Shown one piece after another: positions 16,054 through 24,971 of a stretch of DNA of 64,000 nucleotides. Numbering within the stretch: the stretch's first letter is position 1; every line of letters starts with the position of its first letter. Origin of the DNA: Bog-159 sp963709155 (lineage in GTDB: Bacteria; Acidobacteriota; Terriglobia; Bryobacterales; Bryobacteraceae); assembly GCA_963709155.1 (NCBI GenBank), contig CAVPVD010000007.1, positions 992,001 to 1,056,000 on the forward strand, in the 5' to 3' direction. A model generated the notes under the pieces. It was not told the DNA's origin. It worked only from the letters and a program-made list of their open reading frames with translations, and did no database searches. The position numbers and the translations under genes are program-made.

Positions 16054-16646
16054 GACTTCGGCGTCTGCACCGGGCGGAACTCCCGGCGGGTACTGTGGAG
16101 TTGGCGCGCTATCTGGTGGGCAAAGTCGTAGTCCATGATACCGATGACGGCAGGCTTAGCGGACGCATCGTCGAGACCGAGGCGTATCCGGTGGGCGATT
16201 CCGCCGGTCACGCATTCCGCGGAGAGACGCGGCGGAATTCATCGCTATTCCTTGGGCCAGGGCACGCGTACGTGCATTTCACATACGGTTCGTCGTTCAT
16301 GCTGAACGTCACTAGCGAGGCGGCCGGAATCGGCGCGGGAGTTCTTCTGCGCGCGCTCGAACCTCTCGATGGTATCGATCGGATGAAACACCTTCGCGGC
16401 CGGGCAAGCCCGCTCGATTTAGCCCGCGGACCAGGCCGGCTAGCCCAGGCGATGCAAATCGATTTCGGGCAGAATGGTCTCGATCTTTGCGCCGCCGGCC
16501 GGCTGTGGCTCGCCGCGAGCCAGCGCAAAGCAGGCACCATCGGCAGAAGCACGCGCATCGGTTTGACCCGCAACGTGGATCTCAAACTGCGCTTCTTCGA
16601 GCGGGGCAATCCATACGTCAGTGGTCCGAAGCGGTTGCGGGAGTAG
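16050..16646 (+). CDS. 3-methyladenine DNA glycosylase (AAG/MPG family)
   Basis: 198 residues of the Aag/Mpg family, which removes alkylated purines in base excision repair. Visible motifs: LARYLVGKVVV, GRIVETEAYPVGDSAGHAFRG (with the catalytic Glu), NSSLFLGPGHAYVHFTYG, MLNVTSE, GVLLRALEP, ARGPGRLAQAM and a TRIGLTR end. The length is normal and nothing is missing. Its ATG overlaps the ancestral stop (ATGA) of the decayed reductase gene, so it was the second gene of that operon. Confidence 0.92.
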   Translation: MRLRRLHRAELPAGTVELARYLVGKVVVHDTDDGRLSGRIVETEAYPVGDSAGHAFRGETRRNSSLFLGPGHAYVHFTYGSSFMLNVTSEAAGIGAGVLLRALEPLDGIDRMKHLRGRASPLDLARGPGRLAQAMQIDFGQNGLDLCAAGRLWLAASQRKAGTIGRSTRIGLTRNVDLKLRFFERGNPYVSGPKRLRE

Positions 16647-16939
16647 CACTCGCGTCGGCCTACTGAGCCGATACTGACGCTGGCATCGCCAAAAGGTGCG
16701 CATCCCCCAATCGATCCAAAGAGCGATCTGCCCGAAAATCAGCCCCTGCCATGACTCGCTTTAAGCGGGATGCGGCCGGACAGAAACAACTGTCGCAGAC
16801 GGTGAAACTCGGCGCCCGAAGCCACTATAGCCATGCTTGCCAAGATACCGGCGGCTAAGGTGGGAAAGGCGTGAGGGAATGGCAGGAGACCCGCGCTGGC
16901 TGCCTGCCGCGGCCGGCAGCCCCGCTAAGGCCGGCAAAA
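16647..16939. other. Intergenic stretch with degenerate coding and hairpin repeat
   Basis: No intact gene. On the minus strand a short frame reads like a membrane-protein scrap (around LAAGILASMAIVASG), interrupted by stops. At 16890-16903 CCCGCGCTGGCTGC is shared with 49809-49822, followed at 16904-16919 by the hairpin CTGCCGCGGCCGGCAG. This looks like another dispersed palindromic element. Confidence 0.45.
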
Positions 16940-18052
16940 CTAATGCTTTTCGCGCGGCGCGGCGTGCGTCGCCTGGCTTTGCTGCTTCTGCCGTAACTGC
17001 TGTTGTTCGTTCGAATGCTTTTGCGCTAACTGGCGGGTCTGTTGTTGATGCTCCTGCTCTACCTGCGGAGTCTGACCGCGCTGCTGATGATCCTGCTCTT
17101 GCTTCTGCTGCAGGTTCTGCCGTTCCTTATCCTGCTGAGCGTTCAGATCCTGCTGCTCCTTCTGGAATTTCCGATCCATATCGGGATCGCCGGTTTGAAC
17201 CGGTGCCGGGCGTTCCGAAGCGGCTTCGTTCGGATGCACCGGCTCCGCTTTACTGGATGGGTTCTCACCCATCGCCGGATTCCGCGCGGCAGTATTCGCG
17301 CGTGCCGCATTCGGCGAGCGCTCCTCCGCCGGCTTGTACGAGGGGGCCGCCGACTTGGCTTGTACCACTCCCGCTCCGCTGAATTCGGCGGGCTTGGCTG
17401 TCGCCGCGATGGCGGGCCTGCCATGATTTACGGACTCGTACAACTGGTGGTTGCCGCTGGCGGCTTGCACGTGCGACGTTTGCGAGGCAGTCGGCGGCAG
17501 ATGATGTTGATTAGCGGCGGCTTCCTCCTGCGGCGTCGGCCGCGCCGTGATTCCACCCTCGCCGCCGTTGTAGCTGACGTGGGTTTCATTATTGACCACT
17601 ACACTCTTCTCATACACGTCGGTAATATTTACGACGTTGTTCACCGAACGGTTATAGAAGAATGCACCGTTTCGCCAATACCCGCCCTCATATCCTACGC
17701 CGACATATCCAAACCCATAGTCCACGCCGCCGTAGAATCCGACCTGTAGACCCCAGTAGCCCTCATGCCAGGTAAACAATCCGTCAGCCCAACCCCAGTA
17801 ACCCGGAGTCCATAAGTATCCGGGCTCGGGGATCAACACCCAAGTGCCGGGCACCCAAAAGTAGCCTTCATCGGCATAGGCCCAATAACCCGGCGTCCAG
17901 ATGTAACCATCCCCTGGACAGGCTGGCTGGTCATACACCGGCAAAGGCGGTGGAGCGATCCCTATAGACAAAATAATGCCAGCCGAGGATACTATCGGTG
18001 CGGCCAGCAGCAGAAACATTGACAGAATCAAGCGAACCGGTGTCTTGCGCAT
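16940..18052 (-). CDS. YXWGXW-repeat exported protein with Gln-rich coiled-coil tail
   Basis: 370 residues with a signal peptide (LILSMFLLLAAPIVSSAG). Residues about 45-120 carry tandem aromatic repeats: GYIWTPGYW, GYFWVPGTW, GYLWTPGYW and HEGYWG, the YXWGXW signature. A Gly/Tyr-rich stretch (GVDYGFGYVGVGY) follows. The middle is Pro/Ala-rich and disordered, and residues 290-370 are a Gln/Lys-rich coiled coil. YXWGXW proteins are common, uncharacterised envelope proteins in soil bacteria. A much smaller relative lies just upstream at 18217-18396 on the same strand. Confidence 0.85.
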   Translation of the reverse strand: MRKTPVRLILSMFLLLAAPIVSSAGIILSIGIAPPPLPVYDQPACPGDGYIWTPGYWAYADEGYFWVPGTWVLIPEPGYLWTPGYWGWADGLFTWHEGYWGLQVGFYGGVDYGFGYVGVGYEGGYWRNGAFFYNRSVNNVVNITDVYEKSVVVNNETHVSYNGGEGGITARPTPQEEAAANQHHLPPTASQTSHVQAASGNHQLYESVNHGRPAIAATAKPAEFSGAGVVQAKSAAPSYKPAEERSPNAARANTAARNPAMGENPSSKAEPVHPNEAASERPAPVQTGDPDMDRKFQKEQQDLNAQQDKERQNLQQKQEQDHQQRGQTPQVEQEHQQQTRQLAQKHSNEQQQLRQKQQSQATHAAPREKH

Positions 18053-18216
18053 GTTTTTCTTCCTTCACGAATTTCAGCAACTACCCAACGCCCACGTAGC
18101 AGGCGTGTTGCCAATCGGCTCAGTAATAGCAAGCAATTGACGGCCCGCTTGTAAGTTTTACGACATTGTGTGGCTTGGGTGACGCATGAAGTGGCGCGTG
18201 GAAAGACGTCAACGAT

Positions 18217-18396
18217 CTATCGCCAATGCCCGGGGACCCACTGTTGGCCACCGTACGGTCCAGTCACCCAGTGGCCTGGAACCCAATAGGCTCCAGGAGT
18301 TGGCGGCGGGCTGACATAATACGTCCGTCCACCACAGGCCGCAAGTGACAGAAACGAGGCCGTTGCCATCAAGAGTATCGCCAGTTTCTTTCTCAT
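18217..18396 (-). CDS. Small YXWGXW-type lipoprotein (59 residues)
   Basis: Starting at ATG 18396, after a GGAGGCACGAAG ribosome site, a 59-residue product begins MRKKLAILLMATASFLSLAA followed by Cys. This is a complete lipoprotein signal with lipobox LAAC. The mature part is short and has two aromatic repeats, GAYWVPGHW and QQWVPGHW, the same style as the larger protein downstream. It would be a lipid-anchored envelope peptide, perhaps working with the 370-residue protein (inference). It is below common length cut-offs and easily missed. Confidence 0.8.
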   Translation of the reverse strand: MRKKLAILLMATASFLSLAACGGRTYYVSPPPTPGAYWVPGHWVTGPYGGQQWVPGHWR

Positions 18397-18522
18397 CTTC
18401 GTGCCTCCTACTATAATGAACGCGGTTCGGCGAGATAGGTTGCGTTCGGAGGCTCATGGTAAAAGGGTTTTAATGCGTACAGGAAAATACACGAGGGTGG
18501 CCCGTCTTTTCAGGAAACATGA

Positions 18523-18550
18523 AACAGGGGAGCCATTCGGCTCCCCTGTT
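18523..18550 (-). terminator. Perfect hairpin downstream of the TonB receptor gene
   Basis: AACAGGGGAGCC (18523-18534) pairs perfectly with GGCTCCCCTGTT (18539-18550) around a 4-base loop, a 12-bp stem. It lies 27 bp past the stop codon of the minus-strand receptor gene. On that strand it is followed by TTTCATGTTT, a modest T-rich run. A transcription terminator is the simplest reading. Confidence 0.75.
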
Positions 18551-18577
18551 AATCACCGGTGGATTTTTGAAAATCGA

Positions 18578-21500
18578 CTAGAAAGTGACCTTTCCGGTGA
18601 GTTGGACGAGGCGCGGCGCGGAGTCGAAGCCGAGGAAGTTACCATAGGGGCTTGTCGGTGTCCCGGCCATTTGCAGGATCTTTCCAAATGTAGCATCGCC
18701 GAAGCCGCTGTCAGGCACGGCATAGTTCGGGTGATTGAGGACGTTGAAGGCCTGGGCGCCCAGGCCGAAGGTGACGCGCTCGGCGATCTTGAACGTCTTA
18801 TAGAGCTGCATATCGACGTCGAAGTACCCAGGGCCGCGAAACTGATTGCGGCTTTGGGGCGAAATCCCCGGGTAACTCGTAAACGCACCCGAGGCGCTTT
18901 GAACGAAATTATTAGCGTTCAAGCAAGGTGTGTTGACTGCGGACGCCCCGCAGCCATTCGTGTAAGGTCCGGTTGGGTAAGCGAGGATCGGCGCATCTGT
19001 ATTGGTGATGGCTCCGCTCCAGTTATTATCTGTAATGGTGAACGGCAAACCGGTGCGCAGGAAGGTTTTGCCGGACCATTGCCAGCCTCCAAAAACGGAA
19101 TTCACGAGATGGTTGCCGAAATGATAGGCGGGCGAATACACCCAATCCCCAGTCAAGCTGTGCCGGATGTCGTAATCGGAGTTGCCGTAATTACCCTGCC
19201 GCAGCCCGTATGGGCTGATCTGTGTCCCGATGGCGGTATTGGTATTGATCGCGAAGACGCCACCGTTGGAGACGTCGTCGAGGCCGTGGGACCAGGTGTA
19301 ATTCAGGTCGAAACTGAGTCCGTGCGCGAGATGTTTTCGGACGGTAACGGTGGCGCCGTTGTAATTGGAAACGCCTCCGCTCTGGACCGCCGTGACTGTG
19401 CCGTAGCTGGGATTCGGCGGCGCACCCTGCGCGATCGCGCCGACGGTCGGGTAAAGCGCTCCGGGAAGACCGTAGGCCTCCGGGTCATACGCGTTGCCCC
19501 AAGTATTTGAGTACGGGATTTTGATGCCGTGGTTCCCGTTATACGCCAGGATCAGAGCATAGGACTTACCCAGGTCGCGTTGGATTTGCAAGTTCCATTC
19601 CTGATAAACGGGGGAATGAATCGTCCCATTGAAGTAGTTGAACGAAGGCGCCTCGAAGATCGATCCGAGGCCTTGCAAAGTTGAGGAGATCTGATTGAAG
19701 CTCTGATTGATGTTGAAAGACTGCGCGGAGGCTGCGTACGTCGCAGCGCCGCCCGCGGGATCGAACGGCAGCACCCCGCCGGCAGGCCGGACACGGATCG
19801 CAACCGTTGAGGGCGGATCCGAATTCAAGTTGTCTACCAGCCCGGCCGGCGCATTATCGTAGAACATGCCGGCTCCGCCGCTGATGATGGTCTTGCCCGA
19901 CGTACCGGGGGAATAGGAGAAACCCAGACGGGGTGACCAGTCGACTGTGTCGACGCCAGGATACGCGGAATGCAGACCGGTGGCAATGTCGGCGCTATAA
20001 GGGACACTACCGTCGCCGGCAACCGTCGAAGGGAGGCTGGCAAAAGGAGCTTTGAACTCTGAGAAGCAATTCGTCTGACAAACCGGATTTGAGTTGTGCT
20101 CGCCGCGCAGGGCGATGGTCAACTTAAGGTTGGGGCGAACTCTCCACTCGTCTTGCGCGTACAGGCCTAATCCCCACAGGGCGATCGGTACGTCGGTCGA
20201 TAGATTGTCGGATTGCCGGTATTGGAACGCGAGCCCATCCGCATACTGCTGCAGACCATTTTCCGTGTAGCCGAAGTAGACGGCCGGCTCGTTGAATGCG
20301 AAGTTATGGTCGCTGACGTCGTAACGCCGGAAGTTCTCGCCGAATTTCAGACTGTGATTCCGGAAAGTGTAACTGAAATCGTCGATGAATTGGTATTGCG
20401 TGACGTTGCGGCCTTGGGGGAACTCGTATATCCCATTGAAGCCGGTAAACGGAACCGTACCTGAAGTAATGATGCCGTACGGGAAGATGCTCAAATCCTG
20501 AGCGGTATCCTGCGTGAATTGCGCCCGATAGTAGCTCAGCGTGGCCATGAAGGAGTTCGTCGCACGCGGACCAAAGATGTGCGTCTCGTCTAACTGGGCG
20601 TCCCACGAAGGCTGCTTTGAAATCGCGTCGAACTTCGGATCGACCGGATCGGTCGCGCTCGGCTGTGTGCCGCGGTCTAGTTTGTACCGGAAATAGGCCT
20701 GATCCTTGTCCCCGATCCGTTGATCCACGCGACCGGCCAGAATCCATTCGGAAGCCAACACCGAGGGACTCGAGCGGAACTGCAGGGCACACGGCGACGT
20801 AGCCGGGTTGAAGCCGGGCAGCATCAGACTATCGCAAGCCGTGGTATTCGGGAGGGCGCTCGCGCCGCCATATCCCGGCACGCCTTGGTATAGGTTGAAC
20901 ATCTTTCCGTAAGTGGCGGCCTCGTTGGGCTCCGTGGCCGTGACGTTGGCCAACACTGCGCTCGCAAATTGCGGACTCGGAACGGTGAGGATATTGGTGA
21001 CCGGAAGCACGAACTTGAGTCCTTCGTTGTCCAGGAAGAAGAACGTCTTGTTCTTGACGATGGGGCCGCCGAGGGAGTCCGACCACTGATTCGCGTTGGC
21101 GAAGGGGGTCGGCGCTCCCTGCGCATTATTGAACGTATCGTTCGCGTTCAAGTAGCGTCCGTTCCAGTAATAACTGGCGTTGCCGTGGAACTGGTTGGTT
21201 CCCGATTTAGTCACGTAAGAAACCTGAGCTCCGGAAAGCTGACCGTACTGACCACTGTAAGGGTTCGTGGTGATGGTTACTTCCTGGACTTCGTTAGAAC
21301 CAAGCGTAAGGTTCGTGGCACCCGAATTGTTGATATTGAAATACGGGTCCATGTTGTTCTCGCCGTTGGTAGTGAACAGGTTCGAGGTGCCGGGTAACCC
21401 GTTTACGGTGAAGTTGCCGAAACCGCTCATTCCGGGAGGCGCGACGTTGAGGAGTGCGCCCGGCGCGGTGTAGGCGATGGTGGTTAAATCGCCGCCGCCG

Positions 21501-21964
21501 TTGGGTAACAGTTCCATCTGCTGCTGCGTAAAGGTGGTGATTTGCGCCGGGTCCTCGGTGACGAGAGGCGTGGCAGCCGAAACCTCAACTGTGGTGACAG
21601 TTTGTCCCACCTGAAGCACCAGACTAGCCGTGACCACGCTCCCGACGGAAACCTCGACGGGCCTTTCGGCTTTTTCGAAGCCGGCGAGAGTCGCCGATAC
21701 CATGTAGCGGCCCGGTTTGAGAAGCGAGACCCGGAACTCACCCGAGCCGTTGGCTGACACGGTTTGAGCGGATCCGTTATCGAGATCCGTCAAAGTTATT
21801 GTTGCGTTGGGTATTGCCGCGCCGGTGGCGTCCGTGATGTTACCGGATACGCCCCCGGTGGTCAGAGATTGTGCAAGGCTGGGAACTGCGCCTACAGACA
21901 GGACTCCAAATATGCTGAAGAGCATGGCCCCGAGCCGGAGTTTAGCTTTTGTTGAAGCATTCAT
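18578..21964 (-). CDS. TonB-dependent receptor with carboxypeptidase-regulatory domain (Oar-like)
   Basis: An outer-membrane receptor of 1128 residues. Signal peptide about 1-31 (SLAQ); a carboxypeptidase-regulatory/Ig-like domain about 38-120 (GGVSGNITDATGAAIPNATI, GEFRVSLLKPGRYMV); then a plug (TVNGLPGTSNLFTTNGENN, SNEVQEVTITTNPYSGQYG) and a long beta-barrel ending in GKVTF, with the C-terminal Phe usual for barrel proteins. Acidobacterial genomes hold many such proteins, probably taking up oligosaccharides or other large substrates; the ligand is unknown. It ends in a good terminator. Its upstream region carries a 41-bp element also found before the lipoprotein gene at 22249. Confidence 0.92.
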   Translation of the reverse strand: MNASTKAKLRLGAMLFSIFGVLSVGAVPSLAQSLTTGGVSGNITDATGAAIPNATITLTDLDNGSAQTVSANGSGEFRVSLLKPGRYMVSATLAGFEKAERPVEVSVGSVVTASLVLQVGQTVTTVEVSAATPLVTEDPAQITTFTQQQMELLPNGGGDLTTIAYTAPGALLNVAPPGMSGFGNFTVNGLPGTSNLFTTNGENNMDPYFNINNSGATNLTLGSNEVQEVTITTNPYSGQYGQLSGAQVSYVTKSGTNQFHGNASYYWNGRYLNANDTFNNAQGAPTPFANANQWSDSLGGPIVKNKTFFFLDNEGLKFVLPVTNILTVPSPQFASAVLANVTATEPNEAATYGKMFNLYQGVPGYGGASALPNTTACDSLMLPGFNPATSPCALQFRSSPSVLASEWILAGRVDQRIGDKDQAYFRYKLDRGTQPSATDPVDPKFDAISKQPSWDAQLDETHIFGPRATNSFMATLSYYRAQFTQDTAQDLSIFPYGIITSGTVPFTGFNGIYEFPQGRNVTQYQFIDDFSYTFRNHSLKFGENFRRYDVSDHNFAFNEPAVYFGYTENGLQQYADGLAFQYRQSDNLSTDVPIALWGLGLYAQDEWRVRPNLKLTIALRGEHNSNPVCQTNCFSEFKAPFASLPSTVAGDGSVPYSADIATGLHSAYPGVDTVDWSPRLGFSYSPGTSGKTIISGGAGMFYDNAPAGLVDNLNSDPPSTVAIRVRPAGGVLPFDPAGGAATYAASAQSFNINQSFNQISSTLQGLGSIFEAPSFNYFNGTIHSPVYQEWNLQIQRDLGKSYALILAYNGNHGIKIPYSNTWGNAYDPEAYGLPGALYPTVGAIAQGAPPNPSYGTVTAVQSGGVSNYNGATVTVRKHLAHGLSFDLNYTWSHGLDDVSNGGVFAINTNTAIGTQISPYGLRQGNYGNSDYDIRHSLTGDWVYSPAYHFGNHLVNSVFGGWQWSGKTFLRTGLPFTITDNNWSGAITNTDAPILAYPTGPYTNGCGASAVNTPCLNANNFVQSASGAFTSYPGISPQSRNQFRGPGYFDVDMQLYKTFKIAERVTFGLGAQAFNVLNHPNYAVPDSGFGDATFGKILQMAGTPTSPYGNFLGFDSAPRLVQLTGKVTF

Positions 21965-22002
21965 ACCGCTAGACTAGCGTTCAAGGGCTTGTACCGGTAG
22001 GA

Positions 22003-22043
22003 CTGATCCTCAGGCCGATTGAACGATGCGACGGGTTGCCGGT
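22003..22043. promoter_or_regulatory. 41-bp element upstream of the TonB receptor, copy A
   Basis: This stretch (containing GATCCTCAGGCCGATTGAAC and GATGCGACGGGTTGC) matches 23022-23062 at about 34 of 41 positions, in the same orientation. Copy A starts 39 bp upstream of the receptor start. Nearby at 22049-22066 there is a tandem CCGTTGAA/CCGTTCTT. Shared placement before two minus-strand envelope genes beside a LytTR regulator suggests a common control site, though this is inference. Confidence 0.45.
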
Positions 22044-22248
22044 CTTAGCCGTTGAACCGTTCTTGTGTGAGCCCGGTAAAGTGGCCGCATAGCCAGGCGC
22101 CGCAGTCACACGCATCTAGCCACTGGCGTTAAATCGAGGGTGGACGAACGCAAGTGTGACAAACCGTATTCTTTCGAACGCGCAACTGGAAGCTGTGAAG
22201 GGCAGTACAGTTAGGAGCCGGAGTGTTACTACGTGAGCTGACCTCGCC

Positions 22249-22968
22249 TTAGTATGGCGTGTGGGGCCCAGCGCTACCATCCGACCAATTGGCGACCGGA
22301 AGCATAAAAATCGTCTCAGGCTCCGGCACGTCGCGATATTCGTCGTTAAATAATACTGGAGAGCCGGCAACGTTCGCGCCCCAACTGGCCTCGCCCGTGC
22401 TCGGAACATGGAACATCAAATGAGGATGCCAATGGCCGGCCGAGTCGTTGAGATATCCCATTTTCGAAAGCATGTAAGACATCGCGCCGGCCTCCGGCGC
22501 CACCAGTTCTTTCTTTTGAACGCCGGCCTCGATGATTCCATGCACCTGCGCCTTGGACAGCCCACTTAGAAACAGTTTCGTCCTGTTCAAAGTATAAGGA
22601 AGCACCGTTCTTACAGCCGCCGGGTTATAGCATATCGGCCCGCGAATCTTGGGATTCCAGAACCCGGGACTGTCGAACGGAGACATCCAGGATCGTTCGA
22701 CCAGGCAGGTGAAGCCGTTCTTGCCGTCAATCGCGGTTCTGTAGCCGTCTGTCGCGAGAACAAGAACCGTTGCATCCCGGGCGATGGCTTCCGGCGCCGC
22801 GCTGCGGGCCATGGCGATTTCAGCGGCGGAATCCGCCATCAGGTATTGCTCAACAGCAGCCATCCCGGGGTACTGTTCAGAAACAGCGATCCCCTGGCAA
22901 CCGGCGGCCAAGATGGACGCCAGCAGGGCGGATCGCAGCAAAGGTCTACGTGGACGTGCATTTTTCAT
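22249..22968 (-). CDS. Lipoprotein of unknown function
   Basis: 239 residues with a lipoprotein signal (LLRSALLASILAAGC). The mature part includes AMARSAAPEAIARDATVLVL, GKNGFTCLVERSW, PICYNPAAVRTVLPY, MSYMLSKMGYLND, and a C-terminal HWHPHLMFHVP, ETIFMLPVANWSDG. I recognise recurring features of an uncharacterised Acidobacteria/Proteobacteria protein but no named domain; the HWHPH cluster could bind a metal. It is divergent from the LytS-like kinase and carries the 41-bp element upstream. Confidence 0.78.
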   Translation of the reverse strand: MKNARPRRPLLRSALLASILAAGCQGIAVSEQYPGMAAVEQYLMADSAAEIAMARSAAPEAIARDATVLVLATDGYRTAIDGKNGFTCLVERSWMSPFDSPGFWNPKIRGPICYNPAAVRTVLPYTLNRTKLFLSGLSKAQVHGIIEAGVQKKELVAPEAGAMSYMLSKMGYLNDSAGHWHPHLMFHVPSTGEASWGANVAGSPVLFNDEYRDVPEPETIFMLPVANWSDGSAGPHTPY

Positions 22969-23021
22969 CGAGGGGTTCCCGTTCAGGATTAGAGTAGCGC
23001 ATACCGGATTGGCTGCGCGAG

Positions 23022-23062
23022 CCGATCCTCAGGGCGATTGAGCGATGCGGCGAGTTGCGGGT
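23022..23062. promoter_or_regulatory. 41-bp element between lipoprotein and LytS-like genes, copy B
   Basis: The partner of copy A at 22003-22043 (GATCCTCAGGGCGATTGAGC, GATGCGGCGAGTTGC). It starts 54 bp upstream of the lipoprotein start and lies 52 bp before the divergent LytS-like kinase start at 23114, so it could serve both. CCGTTCAGG at about 22979 resembles the CCGTT core bound by some LytTR proteins (weak). Confidence 0.45.
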
Positions 23063-23113
23063 TTTGATCGGCAGATCGACCCCGCGCGGCGCTACAACTG
23101 CGCTAGAATTTGC

Positions 23114-24184
23114 ATGGTGCTTCATAAATCCTTCCGGCTCACCTCGTTCTGGCAGTTGCAAACCCTGGGGTGGATTTGCTTTTATGTCTGGTCTCTGTTG
23201 GGATCGCTTCCCGACATTCTGCGGCGCTCGGGAGCTCTTCTCGAAAACACGGAGGTGGTGGTCTTACTGTTCATCGGCACTGTAATCTTGCATCCGATTT
23301 GCCGGTGGCTGCTGCGGCGTTACCCTTCCTGGATCGCCTTTGAATTGCGGGCTTTTGTCGCATCGGTCACAATCGGAGCGGCGGCCGCGTTCGTGTTTGA
23401 GCTGATGGTGAAGGGCATTCACCACATCAACGTCGTGGATCTGGCCGTGAATTCGGCCGATTTTCCTTTCTTGCTTTTCAGTTGGTCCAGTCTGTACTTC
23501 AGCATCAAGCAATGGCATTCATCGTCGCACGAAAGGGAGCGCCTGTTGCGGGCCGAAGCCGAGGTGCGGGAAGCGCGATTGCAAGCGCTGCGCTACCAGT
23601 TGAATCCGCATTTTCTATTCAATTCGCTGAACGCCGTTTCGACACTCGTTCTGGATGGCGAAGCCTCCGCGGCGACGAAGATGTTGTCACAAATCGGGGA
23701 GTTCCTGCGCACCAGCCTGAACAGCCAGGCCGGGCTGGAGACGCCGCTTTCAGAGGAAATGGCGTTTACCGAACAGTACATAGCCATCGAGAAAACCCGG
23801 CTGGCGGAGCGGTTGCAAGTGAAGTTAGACATATCTCCAGATACGCTCGATGCAATGGTGCCGGGCATGTTACTTCAGCCGCTGGTGGAGAATGCGGTGC
23901 GGCATGGCGTGGCGAGCATTGCCGAGGGCGGTAAGATCGCCATAGAGAGCGGCCTGCACGAAGGGCGATTACGAATTGTCGTCAGGAATTCGGGACGGCC
24001 AGGCCCCGGCAAACAGGGCGAGGGCGAGAATGGGATCGGCAAACGCAACATCTCGGAACGGTTGCAGACGCTGTACGGTAACGATCATCAATTCTCGCTC
24101 GAGTGGCCGGAATCGGGCGGCTGCGCGGTCACCGTGGAGCTACCCATCCGGAAGCTGGGGGCGCAAGAGGTATCGCCGTGTTAG
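23114..24184 (+). CDS. LytS/YehU-type sensor histidine kinase
   Basis: 356 residues from ATG 23114. Four hydrophobic segments fill the first 140 residues (LGWICFYVWSLLGSL, VVLLFIGTVIL, FVASVTIGAAAAFVF, FPFLLFSWSSLYFS). A coiled coil (RERLLRAEAEVREARLQAL) leads to the LytS-type His_kinase box RYQLNPHFLFNSLNAVSTL and an ATPase with LVENAVRHGV, GIGKRN and a Gly-rich tail. An in-frame ATG at 23045 would add 23 residues. It overlaps the LytTR regulator by 7 bp, forming a classical LytS/LytR-type pair at the membrane. Confidence 0.92.
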   Translation: MVLHKSFRLTSFWQLQTLGWICFYVWSLLGSLPDILRRSGALLENTEVVVLLFIGTVILHPICRWLLRRYPSWIAFELRAFVASVTIGAAAAFVFELMVKGIHHINVVDLAVNSADFPFLLFSWSSLYFSIKQWHSSSHERERLLRAEAEVREARLQALRYQLNPHFLFNSLNAVSTLVLDGEASAATKMLSQIGEFLRTSLNSQAGLETPLSEEMAFTEQYIAIEKTRLAERLQVKLDISPDTLDAMVPGMLLQPLVENAVRHGVASIAEGGKIAIESGLHEGRLRIVVRNSGRPGPGKQGEGENGIGKRNISERLQTLYGNDHQFSLEWPESGGCAVTVELPIRKLGAQEVSPC

Positions 24185-24936
24185 CGCTTATCGTGGATGA
24201 CGAGCCATTGGCCCGCCGCGGGGTAGTTCTGAGGCTGCGGAAGTTCAAGGACATCGAGATCGTCGGGCAATGCGGGGATGGCGTGTCCGCGGTGGAGAAG
24301 ATACTCGAACTTTCGCCCGACTTGGTCTTCCTCGATATCCAGATGCCAGGCATGGATGGTTTTGAAGTTTTGCGCGCGGTGCCGAGAGACAAGCTGCCGA
24401 ATGTAATCTTTTTGACGGCGTATGAGCAGCACGCACTCCGCGCATTCGAGGTTCACGCGTTGGACTACCTTCTGAAGCCGGTGGACGACGAGCGCTTCGC
24501 GGCCGCTATCGGCCGGGCGCGCAAGCTGCTCGATTCATCGTTGAAAACGAAGATGGCTGAACGTGTGTTGCAGATGCTCGATCAGACGCAAGAGAAGTTT
24601 GTCTCGCGTTTCACGGTACAAACCGGGCCGCGCATACAGATCGTTCAGGCGGACGATGTGGAATGGATTGGAGCTGCCGGTGATTATGCGGAACTGCACG
24701 CGCACGGCCGCGCTTACCTGCTCCGCGAAACGATGGCTTCGCTGGAGCAGAGACTCAATCCAGAGAGGTTTCTTCGCATCCATCGCTCCCGAATCGTGCG
24801 GGCGGAAAACATCGTGGAGCTGCGCTCCATCGAGAATCGGGAATTCATGGTCCGGCTTTCCGATGGTTCCGAACACCGCTCCAGCCGCACTTACGCGAAC
24901 CGCCTGGAACGCTGGTTGTCATCCGGAGGGCAATGA
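24178..24936 (+). CDS. LytTR-family response regulator
   Basis: 252 residues from a GTG at 24178 that overlaps the kinase stop codon, with AAGAGG as ribosome site. The receiver domain (1-120) has LIVDDEPLARRGVVL, the phospho-acceptor in LVFLDIQMPGMDGF, VIFLTAYEQHALRAFE and DYLLKPVDDERF. The LytTR DNA-binding domain occupies about 150-250: DDVEWIGAAGDYAELHAHG, LNPERFLRIHRSRIV and the closing SSRTYANRLERW. Likely targets are genes with CCGTT-type direct repeats, perhaps the adjacent receptor and lipoprotein genes (inference). Confidence 0.93.
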   Translation: MLALIVDDEPLARRGVVLRLRKFKDIEIVGQCGDGVSAVEKILELSPDLVFLDIQMPGMDGFEVLRAVPRDKLPNVIFLTAYEQHALRAFEVHALDYLLKPVDDERFAAAIGRARKLLDSSLKTKMAERVLQMLDQTQEKFVSRFTVQTGPRIQIVQADDVEWIGAAGDYAELHAHGRAYLLRETMASLEQRLNPERFLRIHRSRIVRAENIVELRSIENREFMVRLSDGSEHRSSRTYANRLERWLSSGGQ

Positions 24937-24971
24937 CTCTCCAGGCCGGCCAGTGCCGCCGTCCGCCGCCG

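Noticed and set aside
18401..19510. Plus-strand frame (369 codons) opposite the TonB receptor
   Set aside because: No domain or start signal; the receptor on the other strand is convincing over the whole stretch.
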